This document shows positions 8,843-16,855 of a stretch of DNA of 64,000 bases, in pieces. A program made the translations under genes and the position numbers. The DNA is from an uncultured Erythrobacter sp. (GTDB lineage: Bacteria > Pseudomonadota > Alphaproteobacteria > Sphingomonadales > Sphingomonadaceae). The stretch is taken from assembly GCA_947503275.1 (NCBI GenBank), contig CANNCZ010000001.1:868001-932000 (forward strand), written 5' to 3'. How positions within the stretch are numbered: position 1 is the first letter of the stretch; each line of letters starts with the position of its first letter. Below the pieces are notes generated by a model, which ran no database searches, was not told where the DNA came from, and saw only the letters and a program-made list of their open reading frames with translations.

Positions 8843-10780
8843 TCAGCTTTCGCCGGCGAGGGTTTTGCGCAGGGCTTCGATCGCTTCTTCGTTGCGCTCG
8901 ACACCGATTTCTTCACGGATCGCACGCGCCAGCTGGGCATTGTATTCATTGACCAATGCCGGTGCGAGTTGTTCGCGAGTTTGCGCCAAAAGCTCTTCAT
9001 TGCCTTCGAGCGAATCCGTCTCAATCGTATCGAGATCAACGACATACCAGCCCAGATCCTGACCATCTTCTAAGACTTTGGTCGACCCTTGCGCCATTGA
9101 GAATAACAGCACGAGCGCAGGCGGAATGTTGCGATCTTGCGCAGCGAGCAATTCGGTCCGGCGCAGATTAACGTCCTCAATCTGTGTTAGACCGGTATCT
9201 TCGGCACGCATCGCTTCGGTCAAAGACGCTCCGCCGCGCACCGCTTCGAGAATGCGATTGGCGGCCTCTGCGGCAAGCTTGTTGCCCTCTGCAAGACGCC
9301 AGCGGGCCTGAACCTGCTCCCGCACTTCGGCGAGGGGAGGCGCGGCGCTTTCAACGATATCTTCAACGTCGAAGATCAGGAATTGTGCACCGGGAACCAA
9401 TTCGGCGAGTTGTGGCTCGCTTTCATCCATCTGGAACGCTGTATCTAGGATCGGGCGCAGGGCCGGACTGACGCCTTGGCCGGGCACGCCGAATATCTGA
9501 CCATCGGCGGTCAGGCCGGGGACGACATTGATCTCCAGCGAAAATTCCTCTGCAACATCGGCGAGCGAAGTGCCGGTATCGACCTTTTCCTCAATCTCAG
9601 TGCTCAACTCTTCCAAAGCGGCAGCGAGCGCCTCGCTCTGCAATTGCTGAGTGATCTCATCACTGGCCTGCGCCAATGTGCGGGCAGGGGTCACCTCGAT
9701 ATCGTCGAGCCGAGCCACATACCAACCCAGCGTGGATTGCGCCGGAGCCAGGATATCGCCTTCGGAGGCCGCAAACGCAGCCTCTGACACATCAAAGCTT
9801 AGGCTGGAGGCCATACTTTCTGCATCTCGAAGTCCACCTGCCGAAACCTGAAAGCCCGCTTCGGCGGCCGCGGCTTCTAACGAAACACCGCCGCGAATAC
9901 GCCTGACCAGCGCCTGCGCGGCGGCCTCGGTTGGAACGACGAACGACGAAATCGCACGACGTTCGCTTTCACCATAAACTTCCGCATCGCGTTCAAACCG
10001 CGCCGCGATCTGTTCCGATGTCGGCGTAACGTTTGCGCTCACACTGTCCGCGCCGAATGCGGCAAAACGAACAGTGCGGCGTTCGGGCAGGATATAGTCA
10101 GATTGTGTGTCGCTGTAGAAAGTATTGAGCTGCTCGTCGCTCGGATCGCCATCAGGCGCAAAATCGAGGCTGGGGATCAAGCCGATTTGTCCCTGACGCC
10201 GCTCTAGCACCAGAGCGGCATATTGACGCGCTGCGGCCTCTGGCATTTGAGGTGCGGCAAAAGCAGGACGCAGTATTTGTTGCGCGAGCAAACCATCCCC
10301 GATGTCCCGGCGCAAAATTGCGTCAGTAATTCCCTGGCGGCGCAACGCGTTTTGATAAACGGCCTGGTCGAACTCACCCGTTGGCCCGCGAAATGCGCCG
10401 ATTTTCAAAATCTCGCTGTTCACCAGATTGTCACCCGCACGTAGGCCATACAATTGCGCAAACTGACCCACGCCATAACGTTCAATCAATAGGTCAAGCT
10501 CACCCTCAAGCCCGCCGCCTGCAACGAATTGCGGCATCGTGATCGTCGGATTCTGATCGCGAGCCCGGTCCAGAGCATTGGTCATCGCGCCGTTCATTTC
10601 AGTAGCGCTGATCGTGTCGTCACCGACGACGGCCAGTTTGTCATCGCCAGTCAGTCCGCCAAATGTCGAAGACCCTGAAATGTCGCTGGCTGCAAAGGCA
10701 AGCGCGACAATGATCAGAAAGCCAATAAAGATCGGGAGACCAATCTTGGATTGAAAGAAATTGCGAAACATCGAGATCAT
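8843..10780 (-). CDS. ppiD: Membrane-anchored peptidyl-prolyl isomerase/chaperone PpiD (SurA_N-like)
   Basis: The 645-residue protein starts with MISMFRNFFQSKIG and a single membrane helix at about residues 13-33, followed by a long periplasmic part, the layout of PpiD. A SurA-like N-terminal chaperone region (about 35-230) is followed by a parvulin-like rotamase segment (around 240-380) and a C-terminal helical part. PpiD helps newly exported outer membrane proteins fold at the Sec translocon. A GGGAAAAG ribosome site precedes the ATG at 10780. It heads the trpE transcription unit and faces tpiA across a 272-base gap. Confidence 0.9.
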   Translation of the reverse strand: MISMFRNFFQSKIGLPIFIGFLIIVALAFAASDISGSSTFGGLTGDDKLAVVGDDTISATEMNGAMTNALDRARDQNPTITMPQFVAGGGLEGELDLLIERYGVGQFAQLYGLRAGDNLVNSEILKIGAFRGPTGEFDQAVYQNALRRQGITDAILRRDIGDGLLAQQILRPAFAAPQMPEAAARQYAALVLERRQGQIGLIPSLDFAPDGDPSDEQLNTFYSDTQSDYILPERRTVRFAAFGADSVSANVTPTSEQIAARFERDAEVYGESERRAISSFVVPTEAAAQALVRRIRGGVSLEAAAAEAGFQVSAGGLRDAESMASSLSFDVSEAAFAASEGDILAPAQSTLGWYVARLDDIEVTPARTLAQASDEITQQLQSEALAAALEELSTEIEEKVDTGTSLADVAEEFSLEINVVPGLTADGQIFGVPGQGVSPALRPILDTAFQMDESEPQLAELVPGAQFLIFDVEDIVESAAPPLAEVREQVQARWRLAEGNKLAAEAANRILEAVRGGASLTEAMRAEDTGLTQIEDVNLRRTELLAAQDRNIPPALVLLFSMAQGSTKVLEDGQDLGWYVVDLDTIETDSLEGNEELLAQTREQLAPALVNEYNAQLARAIREEIGVERNEEAIEALRKTLAGES

Positions 10781-11052
10781 TTGGTACTTTTCCCGGGTAT
10801 TTTCTGTGCGCGCTGATCATGGTTAGAACCATTCAGACGCGAGTGTTTGATCAGTATTTTGGCCGAAACCTGCGGGTTTAAAAGGTTTTTCCCGTAAGTC
10901 TCGGTGCCCGCACGCGCTTTACCCAGCCTGCGACCTCGCGGCAACAGGTTCGACCACGTTTTGACTAAACTATGCACCTCGGGTAGCGGACGCGCGCTCT
11001 CGACCTTAAACTTGGCTCGACAGATTCGACACTCACTATACTGGATAACCCG
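10781..11052. promoter_or_regulatory. Divergent intergenic region between ppiD and tpiA
   Basis: This 272-base gap must hold the promoters of both the ppiD-trp unit (leftward) and tpiA (rightward). Visible elements are a 14-base palindrome, ATGGTTAGAACCAT, at 10819-10832 and copies of TGATCA at 10814-10819 and about 10846-10851 flanking it. A TATACT hexamer at 11037-11042 resembles a -10 box only ten bases before the tpiA ATG, which would leave an almost leaderless transcript. No coding frame is supported. The promoter assignments are inference. Confidence 0.45.
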
Positions 11053-11817
11053 ATGGCCCAGCGGCCCTACATCGTTGGAAACTGGAAGATGCACGGCACT
11101 CGCGCCATGCTATCCGAAGCCCGCACAATCGACCGCGCTGCACAGCGCCATATGAAGGTCGAGGTTGCGATTGCACCACCATACACTCTGATCCACCCCG
11201 TCCATCGCGAAGCGGAGCAGATCGCTGTTGGCGCACAAGATTGCCATGACCAGGAAAGCGGCGCCTACACCGGCGACATTTCTGCAGCGATGATCGCGGA
11301 TGCTGGTGGAAAATTCGTCATCCTTGGCCATAGCGAACGCCGAGATGCGCATAACGAGAAAGACGCCAAAGTCTGCGCGAAAGCGGATGCCGCTTTGGAT
11401 GCGGGTTTGCGGATCATCCTGTGCTGCGGCGAAAGTGAAGCAGTGCGCGATGCTGGCCGCGCGGTCGCTCATGTGAAGAAACAGCTCAACGCGTCGCTTC
11501 CCGACAATATCGAGAATGCAGCCGAGCGTTTGACCGTGGCCTATGAGCCGATCTGGGCGATTGGTACGGGGAAAACGGCGGGATTGGATGATATTGCCGA
11601 GATGCACGGCGAAATCCGCAAATTGTTGGTCGATCGTTTCGGTGATGAGACAGGGCCCGACATACGCATCCTCTATGGCGGTTCGGTAAAGCCTGAAAAC
11701 GCTGGCGAAATCCTTGGCCTGGCCGAAGTCGGCGGTGCACTTGTAGGCGGGGCAAGCCTTACCGCAGACAGCTTTATGGGCATTGCAATGGCTGCCGGTG
11801 ACGCAGTCGAAGCCTAG
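11053..11817 (+). CDS. tpiA: Triosephosphate isomerase TpiA
   Basis: TpiA interconverts dihydroxyacetone phosphate and glyceraldehyde 3-phosphate. The 254-residue TIM barrel shows the substrate lysine in VGNWKMHG, the electrophilic histidine in ILGHSERR, the catalytic glutamate in AYEPIWAIGTGKTA (loop 6 follows), and YGGSVKPENA for phosphate binding. Length and start are normal. It heads the rightward tpiA-secG-pyrG group, with gaps of 82 and 93 bases, a neighbourhood common in alphaproteobacteria. Confidence 0.97.
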   Translation: MAQRPYIVGNWKMHGTRAMLSEARTIDRAAQRHMKVEVAIAPPYTLIHPVHREAEQIAVGAQDCHDQESGAYTGDISAAMIADAGGKFVILGHSERRDAHNEKDAKVCAKADAALDAGLRIILCCGESEAVRDAGRAVAHVKKQLNASLPDNIENAAERLTVAYEPIWAIGTGKTAGLDDIAEMHGEIRKLLVDRFGDETGPDIRILYGGSVKPENAGEILGLAEVGGALVGGASLTADSFMGIAMAAGDAVEA

Positions 11818-11899
11818 GTTATCCCTCTCCAAGCTTGCCGATAGGGCTTCGCATCACTAAGTGCGCTCCACCTAAAGTTTGCCAATAGAAGAAATTTGC

Positions 11900-12307
11900 A
11901 TGTCGCTGTTCATTATCCTCACTATTATTCAGGCCCTGGTCGCGGCCTCGCTAGTCGGCGTTGTGCTGATGCAGCGGTCTGAGGGCGGAGGCCTTGGTAT
12001 CGGCGGCAATCCATCGGGCGCTTTGGGAGCCCGCGGTGCAGCGGATTTTCTGACCCGTTCGACCAAATGGCTGGCGGTGGCGTTTGTGGCCTTGTCCATT
12101 CTGCTGGCTGCGATGGCGGTTAGCGAATCGAGTGTCGATATCAGCACGGACCTCGATCGCGATGTCGGTGCGCCAACCGCCGATGATCTTCTAGGTGAAA
12201 GCTCTGCACCATCTGATGGCGGCGCTGCTTCTACCGATGATCTGTTGGCTGAGCCGGGCGCTGCGCCTGCTGAACCTGCTGCTGGCGAAGATCCACTCGC
12301 CGAATAA
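11900..12307 (+). CDS. secG: Preprotein translocase subunit SecG
   Basis: SecG is the small accessory subunit of the SecYEG channel. The 135-residue product has two membrane helices (about 3-23 and 55-75) separated by the family segment VLMQRSEGGGLGIGG. The C-terminal tail from about residue 90 is acidic and Ala/Pro-rich, with two imperfect copies of a (A/T)DDLL(G/A)E unit and a final DPLAE; long low-complexity tails like this are usual in alphaproteobacterial SecG. I chose the ATG at 11900, preceded by AGAAGAA, over a TTG at 11879. Confidence 0.92.
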   Translation: MSLFIILTIIQALVAASLVGVVLMQRSEGGGLGIGGNPSGALGARGAADFLTRSTKWLAVAFVALSILLAAMAVSESSVDISTDLDRDVGAPTADDLLGESSAPSDGGAASTDDLLAEPGAAPAEPAAGEDPLAE

Positions 12308-12400
12308 TCGCGACAATTTGGTCACGCTTGTGGATGGCGCATGATTTGCGCCGCAATTTGCTTGCCTCGAATCCAAACGCACCCTTAAGGCTTGCCTCCC

Positions 12401-14038
12401 ATGGCGCGGTACATTTTCATAACCGGCGGCGTGGTCTCCTCGCTCGGCAAAGGTCTCATGGCAGCAAGTCTTGCTGCCCTCCTACAAGCACGCGGGTACA
12501 AGGTACGCATCCGCAAGTTCGACCCCTATCTCAATGTCGATCCGGGCACGATGAGCCCGTATCAGCATGGCGAGGTTTACGTCACCGACGACGGGGCGGA
12601 GACCGATCTCGATCTTGGCCATTACGAGCGGTTCACTGGCGTGTCCGCGCGTCAAAGCGACAACATCACCAGCGGCCGCGTCTATCGCGACATTATCGCG
12701 AAAGAACGTCGCGGCGATTATCTCGGCGCGACCGTCCAAGTGATCCCGCATGTGACCGATGCGATCAAACAATTCGCGTTGGATGATCAAGATGACCTCG
12801 ACTTCATCCTGTGTGAAATTGGCGGCACGGTGGGCGACATCGAATCGCTGCCCTTCATGGAGGCGATCCGTCAGCTGCGGAACGATCTGGAGCCGATGCA
12901 AACGCTTAGCGTGCATGTAACACTGGTGCCCTATATTGCGGCGGCCGGTGAACTGAAGACCAAGCCGACGCAACATTCCGTGCGCGAACTCGCCAGCCTT
13001 GGGATCAAACCCGACGTGTTGCTGTGCCGTGCAGAACATCCCATTCCAGATTCTGAGCGCCAGAAAATCGCCAATTTCTGCAATGTGCGCAAAGAGGCTG
13101 TGATCCCGGCGCTCGATGCGCCGTCGATTTATTCGGTGCCGCTGCAATATCATCGTGAGGGGCTGGACGAGGAAGTCTTACGAGGGTTTGGCATTACTGA
13201 TGCGCCAGCACCCGATCTCACCTCTTGGAACGATGTGACCGACCGCTACTTCAATCCCGAAGGTGAAGTGACGATCGGCGTCGTTGGCAAATATGTCGGC
13301 CTGCCTGACGCGTATAAGAGCCTGAACGAAGCATTGGTCCATGGCGGATTGGCGAACCGGGTTAAGGTCAACATCAAATGGATCGACGCGGAAATCTTCG
13401 AAGAGAAGGATGAAAGCGAAATTGTCGCCGCTTTGGAGCCGATGCACGGCATTCTCGTGCCCGGCGGTTTTGGAGAGCGTGGTTCCGAGGGCAAGATCGC
13501 GAGCGTGCGCTTTGCTCGTGAACGCGGTGTGCCGTTCTTTGGCATCTGTTTGGGCATGCAAATGGCCTGTGTCGAGGGCGCTCGATCTGCGGGGATTGCT
13601 GCAGCATCCTCAACTGAGTTCGGTGATACAGCTGAACCCGTTGTTGGCATCATCAGTGAATGGATGAGTGAAGAGGGTTTGGAGCAACGCGAAGAGGGCG
13701 GTGATTTGGGCGGAACAATGCGGCTTGGCGCCTACGAAGCCAAGCTTGGCAGCAACAGCCACACATCGCGAATCTACGGCGGAGCCACCGCAATTTCAGA
13801 ACGACACCGTCACAGATACGAGGTCAACAGCGCCTATATCGAACCATTGGAGGCACAGGGTCTGGTGTTTGCCGGCATGTCGCCCGATGGCCTGCTGCCT
13901 GAGATTGTCGAGCGGCCTGATCACCCATGGTTTGTCGGTGTTCAGTTCCATCCGGAGCTCAAATCAAGACCCTTCGATCCGCATCCACTGTTCGCTGGTT
14001 TTATCGAAGCGGCTTTGGCGCAATCGCGCCTGGTTTAG
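12401..14038 (+). CDS. pyrG: CTP synthase PyrG
   Basis: PyrG makes CTP from UTP, ATP and glutamine. The 545-residue protein has the synthetase domain first ([13 protein letters not shown] with the ATP loop, [25 protein letters not shown]) and the glutamine amidotransferase domain after about residue 290. The latter has the nucleophile cysteine in FFGICLGMQ and His-Glu in [12 protein letters not shown]. The ATG at 12401 matches the usual MARYIF start; a TTG at 12392 is unnecessary. Nothing is unusual about the gene. Confidence 0.97.
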   Translation: MARYIFITGGVVSSLGKGLMAASLAALLQARGYKVRIRKFDPYLNVDPGTMSPYQHGEVYVTDDGAETDLDLGHYERFTGVSARQSDNITSGRVYRDIIAKERRGDYLGATVQVIPHVTDAIKQFALDDQDDLDFILCEIGGTVGDIESLPFMEAIRQLRNDLEPMQTLSVHVTLVPYIAAAGELKTKPTQHSVRELASLGIKPDVLLCRAEHPIPDSERQKIANFCNVRKEAVIPALDAPSIYSVPLQYHREGLDEEVLRGFGITDAPAPDLTSWNDVTDRYFNPEGEVTIGVVGKYVGLPDAYKSLNEALVHGGLANRVKVNIKWIDAEIFEEKDESEIVAALEPMHGILVPGGFGERGSEGKIASVRFARERGVPFFGICLGMQMACVEGARSAGIAAASSTEFGDTAEPVVGIISEWMSEEGLEQREEGGDLGGTMRLGAYEAKLGSNSHTSRIYGGATAISERHRHRYEVNSAYIEPLEAQGLVFAGMSPDGLLPEIVERPDHPWFVGVQFHPELKSRPFDPHPLFAGFIEAALAQSRLV

Positions 14039-14475
14039 GCAAGCTCTGTTCGGGCCGATTAATAGGCCGATGAAGCACCGCATCAGTTCTCAAAACCATC
14101 CAATACGCGGCCTGCGTAGGATAGCGGATGCTGTCTTTCATCAGATAGTTTTGTCGGGTTTTTACAAACCTGACGATTATCCCTTGCGTCTTGGGGGATA
14201 TGCGGCCTACCGAATGCCCTACAGGTTTTCGTAAGGGGTCTGACGGGCTTGCCTGTCCCTTTTATGAAAATGTGTTGGGGGTAAAATTGAGACCATTTGA
14301 GGTTTAGCAGCCTGCCAGAATTGCGTTTGCAATCATGGCCTTGCTGTAAAGAGCTCGCGCTGGAATTGACCGTCTTCTGCGACCCGGACGGTCAGGGCTG
14401 GACGAGGCGACTCAAAGTCGCGGGGGCAGGTCCGCAAGGACCCGCCCCCACCTTAATCATCCAACATTGGTCAGC
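14039..14475. other. Hairpin-rich 437-base gap between pyrG and hsp20
   Basis: No convincing coding frame exists here, but the stretch is full of short inverted repeats. GTCGGGTTT/AAACCTGAC lies at 14153-14174. GACGGG/CCTGTC at 14242-14257 is followed by TTTT and is the best pyrG terminator candidate. GCCA-ATTGC/GCAAT-TGGC lies at 14314-14339, TGACCGT/ACGGTCA at 14367-14394, GCGACT/AGTCGC at 14407-14421, and a strong 12-base stem with one mismatch at 14422-14449. The last four are almost back to back. They could be an unknown small RNA, the hsp20 3' untranslated region, or a palindromic repeat. Confidence 0.5.
14242..14264 (+). terminator. Possible rho-independent terminator of pyrG
   Basis: A GC-rich hairpin (GACGGG, loop CTTG, CCTGTC) at 14242-14257 is followed by CCTTTTAT, so it looks like a weak intrinsic terminator on the plus strand. 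It lies about 200 bases beyond the pyrG stop, which is far, and the stem is only six pairs with one G-T, so the call is tentative. Confidence 0.35.
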
Positions 14476-14967
14476 TTAAGCCGCGTTTGCGGCGTCTGCA
14501 TCCCCATCATTTTCATTGGGAACCGCAGTCAACGTGGCCGTGGCCGCGCCATTCACAGCGATCTTTTTCGGCTTCATCGCCTCTGGCACTTCGCGCACGA
14601 GGTCGATCACCAACAGGCCATCGGCCAGCTGAGCGTTGTCGACCCGGACATAATCGGCCAGTTCGAACCGGCGCTCAAATCCGCGATTGGCAATGCCAAC
14701 ATGCAGTAATTCTGCGCCGTCATCGCTGTCATCACGTTTTGCGCCTTGCACAGTTAGCAAGTTCGCTTGCGCAGTGATCTCGATATCCTCAGTGCGGAAA
14801 CCGGCCACGGCGAGCGTGATACGGTAGTTATCCTCACCACTGCGCGCGATGTTGAAAGGGGGGTAGTTATCGCCCGAATTCGCTCGCGCCTGCCCTTCGA
14901 GCATGTCGAAAAGCCGGTCAAAACCAACGGTGCTGCGGCGATAGGGGGTAAAATCAAGTCGTGACAT
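14476..14967 (-). CDS. hsp20: Small heat-shock protein Hsp20 (IbpA class)
   Basis: This is an ATP-independent holdase that binds unfolding proteins. The 163-residue product begins MSRLDFTPYRRSTVGFDRLFDML, as IbpA-type proteins do. The alpha-crystallin domain spans about residues 35-125 (PPFNIARSGEDNYRITLAVAGF through GLLVIDL), followed by the I-x-V anchor in KKIAVNG. A long upstream extension to 15081 is not coding: it holds the leader RNA. The AGAGGA ribosome site ten bases before the ATG at 14967 is buried in a predicted hairpin (see the ROSE feature), and a sigma-32-like promoter lies further upstream. Confidence 0.92.
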   Translation of the reverse strand: MSRLDFTPYRRSTVGFDRLFDMLEGQARANSGDNYPPFNIARSGEDNYRITLAVAGFRTEDIEITAQANLLTVQGAKRDDSDDGAELLHVGIANRGFERRFELADYVRVDNAQLADGLLVIDLVREVPEAMKPKKIAVNGAATATLTAVPNENDGDADAANAA

Positions 14968-15080
14968 ATCTGCAAATCCTCTTTGCTTGAGCAATTTGTT
15001 GTTCAGCAGGCCTGCCTCATGCAGCGCCCACACATTCGCCACCGGATTGTTCCCCAAGACTGGCGGAACGCGGCGACACA
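14968..15080 (-). promoter_or_regulatory. ROSE-like RNA thermometer in the hsp20 leader
   Basis: On the minus strand the leader just before hsp20 contains CAAATTGCTC, then AAGCAAA, then GAGGATTTG (plus coordinates 14973-14998). The two arms pair along their whole length (one T-G pair) with a single unpaired G, the G of TTGCT, opposite the ribosome-binding GAGGA. A U(U/C)GCU element pairing to the Shine-Dalgarno with an odd G is the hallmark of ROSE thermometers of alphaproteobacterial small heat-shock genes. A further GC-rich palindrome (GCAGGCCTGC) lies upstream, as in multi-hairpin ROSE leaders. Function is inferred from this match. Confidence 0.72.
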
Positions 15081-15085
15081 CATTA

Positions 15086-15113
15086 GTTAAGTGTCACAAA
15101 ATCACTTTCAAGG
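15086..15113 (-). promoter_or_regulatory. Possible sigma-32 (RpoH) promoter for hsp20
   Basis: The minus strand reads CCTTGAAA (15113-15106) and, after a suitable spacer, CACTTAAC (15093-15086). CTTGAAA matches the heat-shock -35 consensus well; the -10 half is only a partial match to the alphaproteobacterial form. A start about 15078 would give a leader of roughly 110 nucleotides, long enough for the thermometer. Placement is inferred from pattern alone. Confidence 0.45.
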
Positions 15114-15150
15114 GCCGCGCGATGCGCCCCAACGGGACTTTGAAACGACT

Positions 15151-15408
15151 ATGCCAACAATCGATATCTACACCAAGTTTACCTGCCCATTCTGCGTGCG
15201 GGCGAAGCGTTTGCTCAGCCAAAAGGGCGCAGAATTCAACGAATTCGATATCTCAATGGGCGGACCGAAACGCGCAGAAATGCTTGCCCGTGCCCCAGAA
15301 GCGCGCACGGTCCCGCAAATCTTCATTGGCGATACCCATGTGGGCGGCTCTGACGAACTGGCCGCGTTGGAGGCTTCGGGCGAGCTCGACACATTGCTAG
15401 CCGCGTAA
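15151..15408 (+). CDS. grxC: Glutaredoxin 3 (GrxC)
   Basis: This is a small dithiol glutaredoxin that uses glutathione to reduce protein disulfides. The 85-residue product has the active site CPFC at residues 12-15, the cis-proline segment TVPQIFIG and the glutathione-binding GGSDEL, in classic order. I chose the ATG at 15151, since the frame upstream to 15091 overlaps the divergent hsp20 promoter and adds unrelated residues. It is followed after nine bases by an amidase gene and then a DUF1178 gene, a trio I recall from other sphingomonads. Confidence 0.95.
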   Translation: MPTIDIYTKFTCPFCVRAKRLLSQKGAEFNEFDISMGGPKRAEMLARAPEARTVPQIFIGDTHVGGSDELAALEASGELDTLLAA

Positions 15409-15417
15409 GCATATTTC

Positions 15418-16236
15418 ATGCCCAAGATCGCCGTCCTTCAGATGAATTCGGGCATCAACCCGGAAGCGAGCTTTGCGACCATTGTGAAAGGTGTGAGCGA
15501 TGCGAAGGCGGGCGGGGCAGAGGTCCTGTTCACCCCTGAGATGGCACTATTACTGGATCGCGACCGGAGACGCGCGGCCAAGGTTATGGGGACCCGAACC
15601 TATGTTGGATATCATGATCGGTTCTGCGAACTGGCAGAGAACGTGGGAATCGACATTGCGTTGGGATCAATGCCTGTCCCTCTGACTGGCGGTAAGCTCG
15701 CAAACCGATCGTTCTATTTCCGAGCCGATGGTGCCGATCCGGCCTATTACGACAAGATTCACATGTTTGATGTTGAACTGTCCACGGGCGAGACTTGGCG
15801 CGAAAGTGCGGCCTACACTCCCGGTGAGAAGGTCCTCATCGATCACGAAACACCGCTGGGCAAGCTGGGTTTTACGATCTGCTACGACCTCCGTTTCCCG
15901 GCTCTTTTCGACCGGCTGAAACAAGAACCATGTGACGCCATAGCGGTGCCTGCTGCCTTTACCCGCTCCACTGGCGCAGCGCATTGGCAAATCCTTCTGC
16001 GCGCGCGTGCGATTGAGGCAAGCGCCTTTGTGATCGCCGCTGCTCAAGTTGGCGAGCATGAGGATGGCCGCGCGACCTATGGGCACTCGCTTGTGGTTGA
16101 TCCATGGGGCGAAGTGCTCTTGGATATGGGCGGCGAAGAGCCGGGTCTTGGCTTTTGCGACATCGACCTGTCCCGCATCGACGAAGTGCGCGCGCAGGTC
16201 CCCAGCCTTGCCAATGCACGCAAAATTCCCGAATAG
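15418..16236 (+). CDS. Nitrilase-superfamily amidase (Nit-type, deaminated glutathione/omega amidase-like)
   Basis: The 272-residue cytoplasmic enzyme has the complete carbon-nitrogen hydrolase triad: Glu in LFTPEMAL, Lys in YDKIHMFDVEL, Cys in TICYDLRFPALF. The extra segment KIHMFDVELSTGETWRESAAYTPG is typical of the Nit1/Nit2 branch, whose members hydrolyse deaminated glutathione or alpha-keto acid monoamides as metabolite repair. Its position directly after a glutaredoxin gene fits a glutathione-repair role, though this is inference. Start and length are normal. Confidence 0.9.
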   Translation: MPKIAVLQMNSGINPEASFATIVKGVSDAKAGGAEVLFTPEMALLLDRDRRRAAKVMGTRTYVGYHDRFCELAENVGIDIALGSMPVPLTGGKLANRSFYFRADGADPAYYDKIHMFDVELSTGETWRESAAYTPGEKVLIDHETPLGKLGFTICYDLRFPALFDRLKQEPCDAIAVPAAFTRSTGAAHWQILLRARAIEASAFVIAAAQVGEHEDGRATYGHSLVVDPWGEVLLDMGGEEPGLGFCDIDLSRIDEVRAQVPSLANARKIPE

Positions 16237-16245
16237 GCGGCCAGC

Positions 16246-16734
16246 ATGATTGTATTCGATTTGCATTGCCGCGCGGGTCACCGCTTTGAGGGGTGGTTCG
16301 GCTCTGGCGCGGACTTTTCCGATCAGCAAGAACGTGGCCTTGTCACATGTCCGCAATGCGGATCGGATGAGGTAAGCAAAGCCCCGATGGCGCCAGCGGT
16401 CTCAGCCAAAGGCAATCAGCAAGTTGCCTTACCACCATCTCGCGGACCTGTTCCTGCCTCAGCCGATGCTCAACAAGTGTCCAACACGCCAATGCCCGCC
16501 GAGATGCAGCAGGCCTTGCAAAAGCTAGCGCAGGCGCAAGAAAAGGCGCTCAAAAACAGCACATGGGTCGGTAAGGATTTCGCCGCGCAATCGCGCGAGA
16601 TGCATTATGGTGAGCGGGATGAGACCGCGATCCACGGTCAGGCGAGCGTTGAAGAGGCACAATCGCTGATTGATGAAGGCGTGGCGGTCGCGCCGCTGCC
16701 GTTCCCGCTGACCCCGCCTGACGAACTCAATTGA
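16246..16734 (+). CDS. DUF1178 family protein
   Basis: The 162-residue protein begins MIVFDLHCRAGHRFEGWFGS and has a zinc-ribbon-like TCPQCGSDEVSKAPMAP at about residues 35-50. The Ala/Pro/Gln-rich middle is followed by a conserved C-terminal block (REMHYGE, AIHGQAS, EAQSLIDEGVAVAPLP), which is the DUF1178 pattern. Function is unknown. It follows the amidase by nine bases and is probably its co-transcribed partner; a tRNA gene follows. Confidence 0.88.
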   Translation: MIVFDLHCRAGHRFEGWFGSGADFSDQQERGLVTCPQCGSDEVSKAPMAPAVSAKGNQQVALPPSRGPVPASADAQQVSNTPMPAEMQQALQKLAQAQEKALKNSTWVGKDFAAQSREMHYGERDETAIHGQASVEEAQSLIDEGVAVAPLPFPLTPPDELN

Positions 16735-16767
16735 TTCGGAACGCACCGGTGCTATTGGGGCTGACAT

Positions 16768-16841
16768 GTTCCCGTAGCTCAGGTGGATAGAGCGTTGGAT
16801 TCCTAATCCAAAGGCCACAGGTTCGAATCCTGTCGGGAACA
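16768..16841 (+). tRNA. tRNA-Arg (anticodon CCT)
   Basis: The 74-base sequence folds as a full cloverleaf: acceptor GTTCCCG with CGGGAAC, D stem GCTC/GAGC, anticodon stem TTGGA/TCCAA with loop TTCCTAA, T stem ACAGG/CCTGT with loop TTCGAAT, and discriminator A. The anticodon is CCT, reading AGG. The CCA end is not encoded. A run of five T just after the gene may end transcription. Confidence 0.97.
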
Positions 16842-16855
16842 CGTTTTTCCGTCAA

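Noticed and set aside
12482..13153. 223-codon frame opposite pyrG
   Set aside because: Lies entirely inside CTP synthase coding sequence; no motif.
14422..14449. CAGGTCC...GGACC resembling part of the SRP RNA
   Set aside because: The symmetric loop bases of 4.5S RNA (AGGUC and GGAAGC blocks) are absent; it is a simple near-perfect hairpin.
14297..14479. 60-codon frame in the pyrG-hsp20 gap
   Set aside because: It runs through the hairpin cluster, lacks a ribosome site and has no motif.
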